The notes: generated by a model from the letters alone, not told the origin. Numbered from the stretch's first letter, positions 23,801 through 36,015 are shown. The stretch: DNA of 64,000 nt from Pteria penguin (GCA_035048485.1 CM068580.1:61645983-61709982); one strand, 5' to 3'. Numbers and translations are program-made.

Positions 23801-26800
23801 TTTTCCCATTGCCAGGGGACCCGGCCCCATTCCTAATTGACTGAAAATAAACACTGGTTTTGGAAACTCAGGTAAGTAGTTTCCAGTCTATGTATATTCA
23901 TTTGATTGTATATATCTGCTGCATATATTGATGTTAATGCATCAAGACAAGACCGAACCTGAAGCATATTGATTGTATGTATCTACTGCATATATTGATG
24001 TTTATACATCGAGACAAGACCGAACCTGAAGCATATTGATTGTATATTTCTACTGCATATATTGGTGTTTATACATCAAGACAAGACCGAACCTGAAGCA
24101 TATTGATTGTATATATCTACTGCATATATTGGTGTGTATACATCAAGACAAGACCGAACCTGAAGCATATTAATTGTATATATCTACTGCATATATTGGT
24201 GTTTATACATGAAGACAAAACCGAACCTGAAGCATATTGACTGTATATATCTTCTGCATATATTAGTGTTTATACATCAAGACAAGACCGAACCTGAAGC
24301 ATATTGATTGTATATAGAGACTGCATATATTGGTGTTTATACATCAAGGCAAGACCGAACCTGAAGCATATTGATTGTATATATCTACTGCATATATTGG
24401 TGTTTATACATCAAGACAAGACCGAACCCGAAGCATATTGATTGTATATATCTTCTGCATATATTAGTGTTTATACATCAAGACAAGACCGAACCTGAAG
24501 CATATTGATTGTATATAGAGACTGCATATATTGGTGTTTATACATCAAGACAAGACCGAACCTGAAGCATATTGATTGTATATATCGACTGCATATATTG
24601 ATGTTTATACATCAAGACAAGACCGAACCTGAAGCATATTGATTGTATATACATGTATCTACTGCATATATTGATGTTTATACATCAAGACAAGACCGAA
24701 CCTGAAGCCTATTGATTGTATATATCTACTACAGCATATATTGATGTTTATACATCAAGACAAGACCGAACCTGAAGCATATTGATTGTATATATCTACT
24801 GCATATATTTGTGTTTATACATCAAGACAAGACTGAACCTGAAGCATAACATCTGTATTAAAAACTCATGATGAGTAAAAAGTAAACATTGACAAAAGTT
24901 GATATGTCAAAACATAATTTAATGCAACTATGCCTAGCTAGCATGTTAAAACACAATTTAGTCAAGCTAAGATGTTAAGGGAAAAATGCTATGAAAGGAT
25001 GAAATGAATCTAATTCCAAAGTTCACATAATAAAAGCCTTAAAATTTTGGGGGTTTTGGAGCTATTCACACAAACATTCTCAACTTAAACTGACACCATA
25101 GGTTTTACATAGTATATTCTGAAAATGAGATTGTAATTAAATCTCATTATGTTAACTATGGTTGACACCTTAGGATGCAAGAAAAACACAAGTTGACACA
25201 GTCAGATTTTTCTATATTATAATTTTTAATTGATACATGCACATAGCTGTAAAGTGTTAATTTATCTGGGCTGACATCTTCAGCTTGACTAGTAGAAAAT
25301 GTGGGGTAGAAAGTAACCCTAATTCACTCTACAGATTCCATAAAATACCTTTAACCAGGTTGACCTCTTCAATTAAAAGCTGAGGCCGTGTGAAAAAATA
25401 GACACTGAATACAGAGGTCCCTTGCCATGTTGTGGCATATGAAAGATCCCTCACAGCTTCAGGAATAAATTTCTATGAATTTGTGAATTAATCATGCAGC
25501 AACCAAAAACAATAGCCAATCAGTCAATGGATTAGTAATTTATTTACTGGTTTAAGATTTAAGATAAGCAGAAAGTTTTATCTGAACATGGGAAATATGC
25601 CAATGCAAAACTTAACAAAACTGAGTGAGTGGGAACAGAAAGATAGATAAGGACATAAAATGATGTAAAAGTGTGAAATTACTTACATTGCATCAATATA
25701 GTCCGTAATCTGATCCTCATCTGATTACAACCCCCTCCTAATTACAAACATGGATTCACCATGTCTTCTCTGTCTTTGTACACATCAAATCCACAGCAAA
25801 TACTCAGAGCAAGGACAGTTTTAGATCACATTGACATAGTTTAGATGATCTGTAACCATTTAATCTGTTTGGAAAACTCTTTTCCTGACAAACTACAAAT
25901 GCTGCAAGATGCAAACATCTTGGGATATAGACTTGATTGCTTTGGATGTTGCATGTGAAATAATTTTTGGGCTTGAGTGACATAGTCAGCCTTTTGGGGT
26001 ACCTCAATTCTGGACACGCAAAAAGTACCAAACTTACACTTACTAATCATTCATCTTGGGATGCAGACTCAATAACATGTTTCAAGCTGTACCTGACATA
26101 CTTTCCTGTTTGAGTCATTTTGGTAACCTGTTTGGGACACGAGTATCTTGGTTATGGACAGTACAAATACAAACATGCATCAATGATTCATCTATGGGAT
26201 GCACACTAGAGTACCTGGTTCTGTTGCTTCATGTGACATTTTTACCACCTGAATGATTTGGTTAACCTGTCCGGGTTCCTCAGTTTGCGACAAACTAGTA
26301 AAATTAAGACTTCTGACTCGGCCTTATGCCAAGTCACCTTGAATAAAGTGTGTGAAAAATCCTAAACTTGCACTAATGGTTCATCTTGGGATGCAGGCTT
26401 GAATGCATGCTTCGTATAACTATTCCCACTTAAATTGTGTTTCATTAAAAGAAAATTGATTTAAATAGCTCAATAATGATTCAAGAGTCATTTTGAATTT
26501 GTGCCGTTAATTCTAAGAATGAAACTAGTCCTGAATTAATACTATTGATAACAGTAATTCCTCTTCATCTTCATATGAGTGTCACTCAGGACCTTCAGTC
26601 CTTTGATTTTATTTCAAAAGTCTTGAGTGTATTTCAAAAAAGTTTGTAGTGGTGATTATATCTTATCACAAGGTATATGATACGACACAAATTGTTTGAA
26701 GATCTTAGTTTCATTTGACATGAAGTATCTTAGTTTGCCATTGTTCAAAGTATTTTGTATGTTAAATGGAGTATCATGTGGCTTAATATGATAAATTGTA

Positions 26801-29800
26801 AAATTCAAATTTCCAGTTTTGTAGGACTAGAAGGCTTCCATGAAATGATGAAGAGTTCCTGTTTTAGATACAAATTTCAGCTTGCTGTCTTTCTCAAATT
26901 GCTCTCACATTGCTTTCATGTACATGTAGTTAATTAATGTGTTGCAAATGGGATTTAATAATTAGAGAGTGCCAACATTTTATTTTTTATATGCCCATCA
27001 TAAGAGGGGATATATTAAGGTATAGTGATGTCAGTCCATCTATCAGTCTGTCCGTCACCTTATCCATCTGATAATTTATTCATTTCTTATCGGATTTCAA
27101 CAAAACTTTCAGGAATGTTTACCTGCAAGAAGTGCTTCATTCTTCTTGATAACCAGCATGACGTGTCATGCGTTTGTGATTTTTGGACCGAAAATAGCAA
27201 GAAAATATTAAGAATCATAAAAAAATTTATTTCTTGCACAACTTTTTCATATTCAATATGGTGCTAGAACTACACATGTACTTACATATGATTATTTTAT
27301 GGGTTTTGAGATATGCTTTTGAAAGTACATGTATGAGAAATTTGACATAAGAGAAAAGGGGAGGAGAGGGTTGACATATGCCAATTTTGTGGGTCCATAC
27401 CTTGTGGCAGGCTTCTGATTTCATTTCTTTTCAGATTTTAACAAAACTTTCAGTAATGTTTTTTGAAGGTCCTTGTTCCTTTTGGATCCTGGCATGATAT
27501 GTCATGCATCAGTGTTTTTGAGGCCAAAATAGGAGATGTTTTAGAAAATATTATTATAAAATCATAAGGAATTTATTTCTTGCATAAACTCTTTCAAATT
27601 TAATATGATGCAAGATATATGCATGTACCTCCATATATATGATGGGTTTAGGAATATTCTTTTGCAAGTTGGAGAATATCTGACACAAATCTTGTAGGCA
27701 GGCTTCTGATTTAATTTCTTATTGGATTTTAACAAAATTTTCAGGAATGTTTACTTGCTTGTTCTTTGTTGCTTTCGATAATTGGCATAGTATATCATGC
27801 ATCAGTAATTTTGAGTCCAAAAATTGGATATATTTTTGTAAATATTATAAAAAATCTTAAGACATTTATTTCGTGCACAAACTTTTTTCAATTTTTTATT
27901 ATGATTCGAGATCTATGCATGCAATTTCATATTTATTCCCCCCCAAAAAAGGGTTTTTAGAATTGCCATCTGACAATAACAGAAGTGGTGTATTACTATT
28001 TTTTCAAAGTTTCTTATATTAAAAATCATGTGGTAACGGCACTTTTAAATGGAACTTTAGATTCTGTATACTCACAAGCAATAAATTGATCAGAAAAGCA
28101 TGAGTGTAGCACCAATAATGGTATGAATTTTTAATATATTAAATCCCTCATCAAAACAATGAAAGTGATAAATTATCGGACTGGAAAGGCCTAAATACGA
28201 TAAATGACAATATATAGTTACAAAAGTAATGAGTCTGATTCATCTGTGTGATATGTATTTGTCAATAGTAAAAATGAAAATATTTTTGATTTCCTTAACA
28301 ATATTTGGCAGTCCCAGATAATTGTTTTGTCTCTACTAGCCTCAAAAACATGAAAAGGATTCGCCTGGAGTAGTAAGGGATCGTTTGCATTCCAGTATTT
28401 ACCATGAAAATGGAGCTATTATTGTCTTTTAGGAAGGATATTCAAAGTAGGAATCTAGAATGATATCAATGGAACAATCCCCTCATATTTTTACATTCAC
28501 TCTTAAGATTGTATTATGAGCAGTTTTATATATTTTAAATGAGCATTGTGTAATTTTACTTTTTTCAGGTAAAACTTTGGCTGATTACCAGCAGGCAGGT
28601 CGAGGAGGAAGGGAGGGCAGAGCTAGCAATATGAATCTTGCTACCACAAATAAAGCTCCACCTACTTCAGATAAAGATTGGTTTGATGAAGGAACAGATG
28701 GTGGATCCTCTACTTGGACTGATCAGTCACCATCATCTACAGATCTCCCCAATGTCCGTCCTAAGGAATTCTTTATTGACATCAAAACCACAAGTGCAGG
28801 TTCTGTAATTTTTTGAAAAATGATACCTTCTTTTATCCTGTAAATGACAAATAGAGCTATACAATTGTCCCCCACTTTTTGCGAAAGTGTGGGGACATTA
28901 GATCTCCTTTGTCTGTCTGTCCGTCCATCTGTCTGTCCGTCTGTCTGTCTGTCACAAAAACTTTAACCTTGGTCATAACTTTTTAACGGTGAGACAAAGG
29001 ACCTTCATATTTGGCATGTATGTCCCAAATTGTAATACCTTTCTGTTGGTGCCAAACTTTTTATCATGTGACTGACCGTGACCTTTGACCTACTTCGATG
29101 TAATTTTTTAACCATGAGACGTAAGGCCTTCATATTTGGCATGTGTGTCCCTAATTGCAATACCTTTTTGTTGGTACCAGAATTTTTTATCATGTGACCT
29201 TGACCGTGACCTGTGACCTACATCCTACTTCAGTGTAACTTTTTAACTGTAAGACATAGGGCCTTCATATTTGGCATGTGTGTCTGTAGACATGCACAAC
29301 CATGACAATATATCACAGATCACTGCACCCTTACTGATAGAACCCCGAAAACGGGGGACCACAATTCTCTGAATTTTCTTGTTATATACTCTACTATCGT
29401 TTTCTATATACTTAACATAGAATTGAACCGATCAATATTCTATTATATTTTGGCCTGGACTGGTTTCGAATACCAGTCGTGATATTACTATTACGACTTG
29501 CATTGATGTGTTGAATTTAAAAATGATAAAAAGTTTCTTTTAATTAAAAATATTTTGATTCCGTTCATATTTACATCATAAGGAAGGAAGGGCATATAAT
29601 AAAAAAGTTATTGATTGGATTAGTGTATATCGTGATATATTTTTGCCCTCAGTATTCATGCGAAGGAGAACCTTGCAATATTGGCCTTCTGCCCTGGAAA
29701 TGCCTCAGGTGAAAATGTATCACGATATACAGTCAATAACTTCTGTATTACCGCTACAGCTTTCATTAGAAATCATGACTTGACTTAGCTACCTTTACTT

Positions 29801-32086
29801 TGAAATTAAATCTTCTTTTAATTGTAAGTGTTAAAATTTTTTTTTTTAAATATGGTTTTAATATTACAGATGCTATCATTTTGGATCATGACTTTAGACC
29901 TAGTGACCTAATTCTTTTAATGTTTTTACCTATTTGTACATCTTAAGATTTAGATATTTCATATTTGAAACATGGATGTATTTTGACAAGCTCTCTCATT
30001 TGAGATTACAGCTTTTGACCCATTGATCATGACATTCATTATTGCTTGAATTAGATGTTTAAAAGTAATAATGAACTGATTCTATTCCAAATTTGTTGCT
30101 ATGGGGTATTAGTACTGTTCACAGACAAGCTCTCTTTTTAAATCATGATCTTATGTACTCAGCTACGATCATTATTTGTGTGAAATTTATCCCTAGAATT
30201 CACTTTTACATCAAAATACATTTTTTATGCCCCCCCTCCTTTTTGAAGAAGGTAGGGCATATTGTTTTGCTGCTGTTAGTCAGTCTGTCAGTCTGTCGAT
30301 CCATTTACAGTTTCTGCTGATTATCTCTGGAACCAATAAAGATAGTGAATTGATATCTGGCATACAGATACATCTCAAGGAAATCTAGGTCAAGTTCAAA
30401 CTTGATTATTGTTCAATAATATTTGTTTGAGTTATCCCCTTTGGACTTGGATAATTTCTTAAAATTAGCAGTTTCCGCTCATTATCTCAGGAACGATAGA
30501 GATAGAGATATTGAATTGATATTTTGCATACAGATACATCTTAAGTATATCTAGGTCAAGTTCAAATTTGCTAATGTTTCAAAAAATTTTGTGAGAGTTA
30601 TTCCCCTTGGACTTAGGAAATTTCTGAAAATTAGCAGTTTCCACACATTATCTCTGGAACCAATAAAGATATTGAATTTATATTTAATATACTGATACAT
30701 CTCAAGGATATTTAGGTCAAGTTCAAATTTGGTTCTGGTTCAATAAGTTTTGTGAGAGTTATCCCCCTTCGACTTAGAAAATTTCTGACAGCAGTTCTCT
30801 TCATTCTCTCAGGAACAGCTAGATATATTGAATTGATATTTGGTATAAAGATACATCTTAAGGATATCTAGGTCAAGTTAATAAGTTATAATTTAGATAT
30901 GGTTCGATTAATTTTTGTCAGAGTTTTCCACTTGGACTTAGAAAACAGGCAGTTTCAGCTCATTATCTCAGGAATGAATAAAGATATTGAATTGTTTGGT
31001 ATAAAGATACATCATGAAGATATCTAGGTCAAGTTTTATTATGCACAGTGATGAAAACTTTTGAATGGAAAAATTTTGTTTATGGGTGATTATGAGGAGT
31101 AGATGACCTCTGATGTGGTCATGTGAGTTATGCCCAAGTTACAAAAATAACCAGAGGGGGCATATGCTACATTTGTGTTGCTCTTGTTATACTTGTTATA
31201 GGGGCCTTTTCACAGCATTTTATTTTCATCAGAGAAATACTGTTATGAGAATTGTGAAAATATAATTTTGGATTACAGTTTAAACAGTATTTATATGTAA
31301 GGTTTTTTTTACAATATTATAGACAAGAACAGCAGTATCGTCCAGATCGCAGCACTGGGTCCTCCAGGTGTTTATAGTCATTATGTGATGCCTACAAAGA
31401 AGATTTCCGATGAGGTCCAGAAAAAGACTGGCATATCAATGACTGGGAGTCAAATCTTGGTTAGTGGAAGAAAAGTAGACGCATTGAACATTAAAGAAGC
31501 TCTCTCACAACTGCTAGATTTCTTTGGCAATGAACCCATTGTGCTGATTGGATACAACATGAGAAACCTTGGTTGCCATGTTTTAATAAATGAAGCTACT
31601 CCTGTAGGCTTGAATGAGAGGTTTAACAATATTTTAAAAGAAATGCTGGATTTTAATACTCTGGCCAGTAAATCTGGGATGTCTAAACCAAATGCCACGT
31701 TAGAAGATCTCTCAAAACTACTGCTAAAAGAAAACTGTATTACGAACGAAGCAGAAAATGATGTGACAGTTATACAAAGAATGTTCCAAATTGTCAGAAT
31801 AGATGATGACACAAGAAAGGAAAGTTTATTTGCTTACCAGTACGTCATCAATGCCAAAAAAATCACAGAGGAAAGATCACGATATTTGGATGGGTGGAAA
31901 CCAGTAATTGGAAATATTCCGAAGAAGGTTGCAGAAAAGGCCGCTGGAAACGGAATTTCCTTTGAGTGTGTGGAGGAAATATTTAAAAATTCCGGAGAAG
32001 ATGGCGTGAAAGAAAAAATGAAGGAAGTCATTGAAAAGAAAGAACATCTTCATCAACTGTGTCTTTATCTGAAAAAAAAGAAGTAG
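20433..32086 (+). CDS. Gene B: NADAR domain fused to a degenerate DEDDh exonuclease-fold domain, 595 aa
   Basis: Exons 20433-20861 (ATG 20447), 21438-21589, 22376-22601, 28569-28799 and 31323-32086 join in a single frame (1788 coding nt). Residues 1-98 are Asn/Gln/Lys-rich and disordered-looking. The NADAR domain is about 100-255 (YVFFYQGRSVFSQW; CTEQFMMHQKA; W-D-D; WGIG; WRGKNLLGYILTEVR). Residues 265-328 are a Gly/Ser/Thr linker. Residues about 330-500 have an RNase T-type exonuclease fold (FFIDIKTT; IVQIAALGP; GYNMRNLG; NEAENDVTVIQRMF) and 500-595 a helical Lys-rich tail with VAEKAAGNGISFE. Of the five catalytic DEDDh positions only D335 and D488 remain (E337K-, D425G- and H483N-type), so nuclease activity is unlikely. 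The domain plus tail resembles the C-terminal module of PML isoform I. NADAR known role: ADP-ribose N-glycoside hydrolysis. Partner roles are unknown. Confidence 0.9.
20862..21437 (+). other. Gene B intron 1, holding a perfect hairpin
   Basis: 576-nt intron. The only structure seen is the 30-bp inverted repeat at 21236-21303 described separately. Confidence 0.8.
21236..21303. repeat. Perfect 30-bp inverted repeat with 8-nt loop
   Basis: Arm 21236-21265 (starting TAAAGAAAGCTTGGG) is the exact reverse complement of 21274-21303. The loop is TCTTTTCT. In the pre-mRNA this would be a stable 30-bp stem inside an intron. Confidence 0.95.
21438..21589 (+). CDS. Gene B exon 2: middle of NADAR, 152 nt
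   Basis: Acceptor TTTTTTCCAG, donor GTACTG. Encodes VLMRDWESADYIL, GRDVQFFDQKLWDDN and VKRGNIAK. Same length and phase as its counterparts in genes A and C. Confidence 0.9.
21590..22375 (+). other. Gene B intron 2
   Basis: 786-nt non-coding intron. Unlike the equivalent introns of gene C it has no minisatellite. Confidence 0.8.
22376..22601 (+). CDS. Gene B exon 3: C-terminal third of NADAR
   Basis: Acceptor TATGTTACAG, phase 0. Encodes FSQNSNMRRELLETYPKTIV, the DRIWGIG motif, and WRGKNLLGYILTEVRDQL. Donor GTATGA at 22602, phase 1 out. All core NADAR motifs are intact. Confidence 0.92.
23474..23635 (+). pseudogene. Coding-like fragment, possibly transposon N-terminus
   Basis: Open frame containing CKKIDLFFIQTIL, SDSENLSESQQHTEST and FHDPEYDYEKIK, ending TAA. 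The KKIDxFF-type segment is reminiscent of the N-terminal part of some hAT transposases. No clear splice acceptor precedes it. Function not recognised. Confidence 0.3.
23895..24850. repeat. 67-bp minisatellite, about 14 copies
   Basis: Unit contains TTGATTGTATATATCTACTG, CATATATTG, TTTATACATCAAGACAAGAC and CGAACCTGAAGCAT. Successive copies are 67 bp apart with small indels (for example near 24650 and 24725). Confidence 0.95.
25840..26430. repeat. Degenerate ~140-bp tandem repeat
   Basis: TCATCTTGGGATGCAGACT-like phrases recur at about 25916, 26051, 26189 and 26382, with CATTTTGGTAACCTG(T)TTGGG between them. Confidence 0.55.
26990..27960 (+). repeat. Interspersed element with ~300-bp tandem modules
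   Basis: Starts TATGCCCATCATAAGAGGGG, followed by a (CTGTCCGTC)-type patch. Then three diverged modules each hold TTCTTATCGGATTT(C/T)AACAAAA, TTTCAGGAATGTTTAC, ATGACGTGTCATGC and ATTTATTTCTTGCA. Confidence 0.65.
28569..28799 (+). CDS. Gene B exon 4: linker and first exonuclease motif
   Basis: Acceptor TTTTTTCAG, donor GTTCTG (weak), phase 1 on both sides. Encodes a Gly/Ser/Thr/Asp linker and ends with PKEFFIDIKTTSA, the position of the Exo I (DxE) motif, here DxK. The next exon restores the fold in frame, which supports the weak donor. Confidence 0.82.
28868..29384 (+). mobile_element. Tandem-module non-autonomous element
   Basis: 5' hairpin CCCCCACTTTTTGCGAAAGTG plus GGGGA, a CTGTCTGTCCGTC patch, then three ~130-bp modules (CTTCATATTTGGCATGT, CATGTGAC...CTTTGACCTA). 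Ends GAAAACGGGGGACCAC then GAATTTTCTTGTTA. Same plan as 30226-31190 and 13618-16169. Confidence 0.75.
30226..31190 (+). mobile_element. Tandem-module non-autonomous element
   Basis: 5' hairpin TATGCCCCCCCTCCTTTTTG/AAGAAGGTAGGGCATA, CAGTCTGTCAGTCTGTC patch, five ~165-bp modules (CAGTTTCCGCTCATTATCTC, TATCTAGGTCAAGTTC, GAGTTATCCCC). Ends GAGGGGGCATATGCTAC then TGTTGCTCTTGTTAT. Related modules occur at 46566-47045. Confidence 0.8.
31323..32086 (+). CDS. Gene B exon 5: degenerate exonuclease-fold body and C-terminal tail
   Basis: Acceptor AATATTATAG, 254 codons plus stop TAG at 32084. Contains NSSIVQIAALGPPGVYSHYV, a TGIS turn, GNEPIVLIGYNMRNLG at the Exo II site and NEAENDVTVIQRMF at the Exo III site, then a Lys-rich helical tail ending LYLKKKK. 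Confidence 0.9.
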
Positions 32087-34837
32087 ATTGACCACAGTCT
32101 AGGGTAGTAGACTATAATTGTACATTGTAATTTTAAGCTGACACTTGCACCAAAAGGATTTAAATTGATATAAATGTTTGTGGGATCTATTCAGACAGAA
32201 CTGGAATGAAAACTGTGCATTTAACACTGACATAAGTACAAATTAATTATTATTTGTATGCTCCAGGATTGAAAGATCAGGGGTATATTGTTTTTGTCCT
32301 ATCAGTGTGTTTGCTTGTCTGTCAGTAACTTTAATCTCAGAATAACTTTTGAACCATAAAAGACAAAGGCTTCATATTTGGCATGTGTACTGCACTTATG
32401 AAATTCTTTTAAATGAATCATCGCCATATGGGAGAAATACTCCCAGTGCAACGTTTAACGGTATTTTATTTATCTGTTCTTTTAAATGACATCAAGGTCA
32501 ATAACCTTGTGACCTTGACTTTGCCCTTTATGCAAAAATAGATTACTTTAACCTTGCCCTTAACTTTTAATCCATAAAAGATAAAAACTTGATATTTAGC
32601 ATGTTACCCCAAGATCAATGACTGTGACTTTGACCATGACCTTTTTGCCAGAAATAAATTTCATCAATATTTTCTGTGTCTGTGTATCGGAATGAAAGGT
32701 TTTACTGAATTATAGCCTTTAGGATAGATGCCATTAAGGTGATTCTTAAAGTGGCTGACAAGATTATTGATTGACAGATCATTTTCAATTTACTGGCTTG
32801 TTAAGTTGAAAATATGATTTTCCACATGGTCTATGGATTGAAACTGAATTTTGAAGAGACACAGATACTTAATAATTCTGATGTCATATGTTGAGGTCAT
32901 GGCATCTGAACTGAGGTGTGAAAGTCCTCTTAATTTCTACATACTAGTAACCATTACTGAATTTGCTCGAAACAATAGGGGACATGGATCGCTGAAGCAA
33001 TACTTTTAGAAGGCTTGTGGCAGTTAGAATTAGGTGTTTGTGAGTAGAGAAAACAGGCATAGCTGGAGATAATTAAGAACCTTGACAGACTTGCCCTCTT
33101 GACCTGACTGAGAATAGGATCAGACTGTCAAATGTCAAATTTTATAGAGATAGGACTTTGACTGGGTATTACCTGTTGATCTTCTTTGAAATTCCGATCT
33201 CTAAAAATGATGGCTACAAAACACTTTGAATCTCTTGAATGACAAGTCTTGATGGTATGAAGCCTTTGACATAATTAAAGGATCTAACCTTCAATTGGTT
33301 CTTAGTGAAATATGGATCCTTCAGTTAAAAAATAATAGAAGATTGACTTCGTAAACCTTGAATATGTTCATTCTTAAGTTACATATTAATAATGACTCAA
33401 TGATCAAGGTATATATGTTTGAATTTGTTAGAGGTAGTAATAAAAAGTCTTTCAAAGTTTGATAACCTGAATATTACCGTAATCTGGAAGAGTGAGTATC
33501 CCATCATGACATACATCTGAACTAGTAGCATACTGATGTGTCAGCCTTGTCAACTCCATGGTTCTCTCACTTCTGTAGTCTGGGGTTCATTTCTAATCAG
33601 GATGGTTTGTAAAGTGTAGTACTCGTGCCATGCTGAAGTTGATTGGTTTCTTCCAATACCAAGTACTGGACACCACAACATTGATCAAGTTAGATATAGT
33701 GTGGTGTATAACAACAAACTAAATAAACCTGTGTGTGTGTGTGTTTGTGTGTGTGTGTATGTAAAACTGAAAAGCAAGGTTTTCAGACGTACCGGCCACC
33801 TTTACCGAGATTAGAGCAAGATGATGAATATGAAATGAGACTGTTTGACCAGATTCTTTTGGTGTTGATTGTACGATCACTACCGTGTGTAAAGGGACTT
33901 TAATGTGACCTCTATACAAAAGTTTTGATGCAAGAAACTATCAGAAATTTGGAATGTAGAAGACAACCTCTATCAGAAAATGTCACGTTATAGACAGGTT
34001 TCATCTGCATTTATATTGTAATACTAACCTAAGTATAATTGTTTTTAACACTTCTGTTAAAAGCTAGATATAAGCAAGACAAGTTCAATGAATATTCATG
34101 TAAAATATTTTTTCATAATTATGCATACATATTACATGCTGGATTTCTAAGATTGTTGCTCTTATATTGGGTAAATCCCAGATGTGTTTAAAATTGTAGT
34201 GATAAACATGAATACAGAACTTGTTTATAAGTAAAATATAAATACAAACTGAAATGCAACATATGGAGTATGTCATTTTGTTGATGATTTTTATGACCTT
34301 GGAAAAATTCTAAGGGATTATCTAGTCGCTGTTGTTGGTGTCTGTCCATTTGTCAGTCTGTTTATGTCTGTCTATCCGTCTGAAATTTTACCTTCTAAAC
34401 CGTTGTCAACAGACAATGCTTCACACCAATTACACTCCATAGATAGGCACATGTCATGGTCACTTCTGAAAGGTCAAAGCCACTCAGCAACTAGAACTTA
34501 ACACCCCTTCCCTCAAAAAAAGGTTTCTATTATATATGTTGGCAAATTTTCTGAAGTGTGCACATATTAATTATGCATGCAGCCCTAACTTTTTTATGCT
34601 CCCTGACAGAGCATAAAGGGTTACCTATGTGCAACTAATTTTCTTGTCCATATATTCGGGATCTATTGATAAACGTCCTATTTGATGACAAGCAGTGTCA
34701 AGTGGAGGAGACACTGTCGTAGATACACTTACATAACATCCAATTAATTAATGATCAACTAAAAGAATACCGACGGGCGGGTTTCCGAAGTTCCAGCATA
34801 CCTGGCGTAGCATCATAATTCACTTCGAAATCGATTG
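32087..34837. other. Region downstream of gene B; no gene seen
   Basis: Presumed 3' UTR at the start; a possible poly(A) signal AATAAA lies at about 32653, inside a diverged repeat. 32270-32700 and 34270-34680 look like decayed tandem-module elements (CTGTCTGTC patches, TTCATATTTGGCATGTG). (GT)n at 33728-33760. Otherwise AT-rich and unidentified. Confidence 0.5.
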
Positions 34838-34977
34838 TCAGTGGCAGATTTAGAGGCCCCCCCCCCTTTTGGCCACATATTTACTAGTAATAATCCAGAT
34901 TTTGCACCAAAAATGGCTGAGTAGTTTGGTTAATACACATATGGACCCCTTTTCGGAAATCCTGGACCCGCCACTGA
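34838..34977. mobile_element. Short MITE with CAGTGGCGG-type inverted ends
   Basis: Left end TCAGTGGCAGATTTAGAGG; right end reverse complement TCAGTGGCGGGTCCAGGA. About 140 bp, non-coding. Ends beginning CAGTG are typical of hAT-derived MITEs. An 8-bp target duplication is not evident. Confidence 0.6.
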
Positions 34978-35186
34978 TTATTTCATTTGATTTTTGTTTT
35001 ACGTTACACAAGAGTATCATAGTTTCACATATCTACCTGAAGCATCACGCAGACAGTAATCTATATCAATACAACGGACCCATCGACTGCAAACAACTAT
35101 GAGTTGGAGGTGGGACTCGAAGTGGGGAACTTTCGGTCACGAGCCAAACACTTTACCAATTGGGCTACATAGCTGGTTCCGATCTT
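34978..35186 (-). mobile_element. Diverged family 2 SINE, reverse orientation
   Basis: TTTTTGTTTTACGTTACAC, ACCTGAAGCATCACGCAGAC, AACGGACCCATCGACTGC, GGTGGGACTCGAAG and GGGCTACATAGCTGG in the same order as better copies. Directly adjoins the MITE. Confidence 0.7.
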
Positions 35187-35439
35187 CTATGATTGTTAAA
35201 ACAATAATGATTTAAATACGACATGTAATCAAGAAATTTAACCATACATTGCAATCTGTGAAGTGGACAAAGTGAGCGTAGAATATAAATCCTTTATACT
35301 AAAATACAACATACTCTGGCAAAGTCCGAAAATCATGAAACCAGAGGACATACAAAATTAGTGAAAATAAAAACCAAGTACAAAATATTGAAAAATGTCT
35401 ACTTGAAGAGTATATGTGAACCCCTATGATGGAATGAGA

Positions 35440-36015
35440 TCAGGTGCCCGTCGAGAGTGAGCATCTCCTGCTTGCTAGCAACACCCGTCACATATACTCA
35501 GTAGTAAGAGTCATATCGTGTAAATTCCATACTTATTTTATAATGAAAATTCAAAGTAGGTAACCTTCTAGTATAGAAAGTGTGAAATTTGTGTAAAATG
35601 ATCGGAATCGGTCTCAGTCCAGAATATCATTTACAAGTCTAGATAACGAGATATCATATTGAGTAATAAGAGTCTCGTAACGACCATAGAACCTCTACAG
35701 TGACGTTGTTCGTCTAGCACATATATAACCCTGGTTGAGTGTTTTATCTGAAAGTCGCCTAGCCCTCAGAATAAAGTCATTGTAATTTGAACATGCTCTG
35801 GAATAACGTATTAACTGAGATATTAATACGCCGTATGCGGGCGATGATGGGATGTTGCTACTTATGAAAGGAAAGTCTGTGATAGCGAAATTGAAATTGT
35901 CACGTTTGTCATAGAGTGAGGTGTTCAACTGACCATTAATGTCGAAAGACAACATAATATCTAAATACGAAGTAGTATTACTACTTTCTGTGGTTTCTTC
36001 GACTTTCAGTTCAGT
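35440..36015 (-). pseudogene. Reverse-transcriptase polyprotein C-terminal remnant
   Basis: Minus strand reads TTSYLDIMLSFDINGQLN, LYDKRDNFNFAITDFPF, AYGVLISQLIRYSRAC, NDFILRARRLSDKTLNQGY, a stop, then RFYGRYETLITQYDISLSRL in the same frame. The YLDxxLxxD, YDKRDxFNFxI and GVxISQLIRYxRAC series is a common C-terminus of reverse-transcriptase proteins in marine invertebrate genomes. I do not assign the retroelement class. The stop codon and lack of a catalytic core mark it as a fragment. A SINE abuts its upstream end. Confidence 0.65.

Larger units (their letters stand above)
22602..28568 (+). other. Gene B intron 3 (about 6 kb)
   Basis: Contains a 20-bp tandem duplication (about 22816-22852, AAGATCTACTGAACAGTTGT), a short coding-like remnant (23474-23635), the 67-bp minisatellite (23895-24850), a possible SINE trace near 25375-25470, a degenerate ~140-bp repeat (25840-26430) and a ~300-bp tandem repeat (26990-27960). 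No further exons of the gene are recognised. Confidence 0.75.
28800..31322 (+). other. Gene B intron 4
   Basis: 2.5-kb intron made largely of two tandem-module elements (28868-29384, 30226-31190), with a short imperfect inverted repeat at about 29603-29745 (arms TATATCGTGATA... / ...TATCACGATATA). Confidence 0.8.

Noticed and set aside
31450..32095. Minus-strand ORFs opposite gene B exon 5
   Set aside because: Antisense shadows of a well-supported coding exon.
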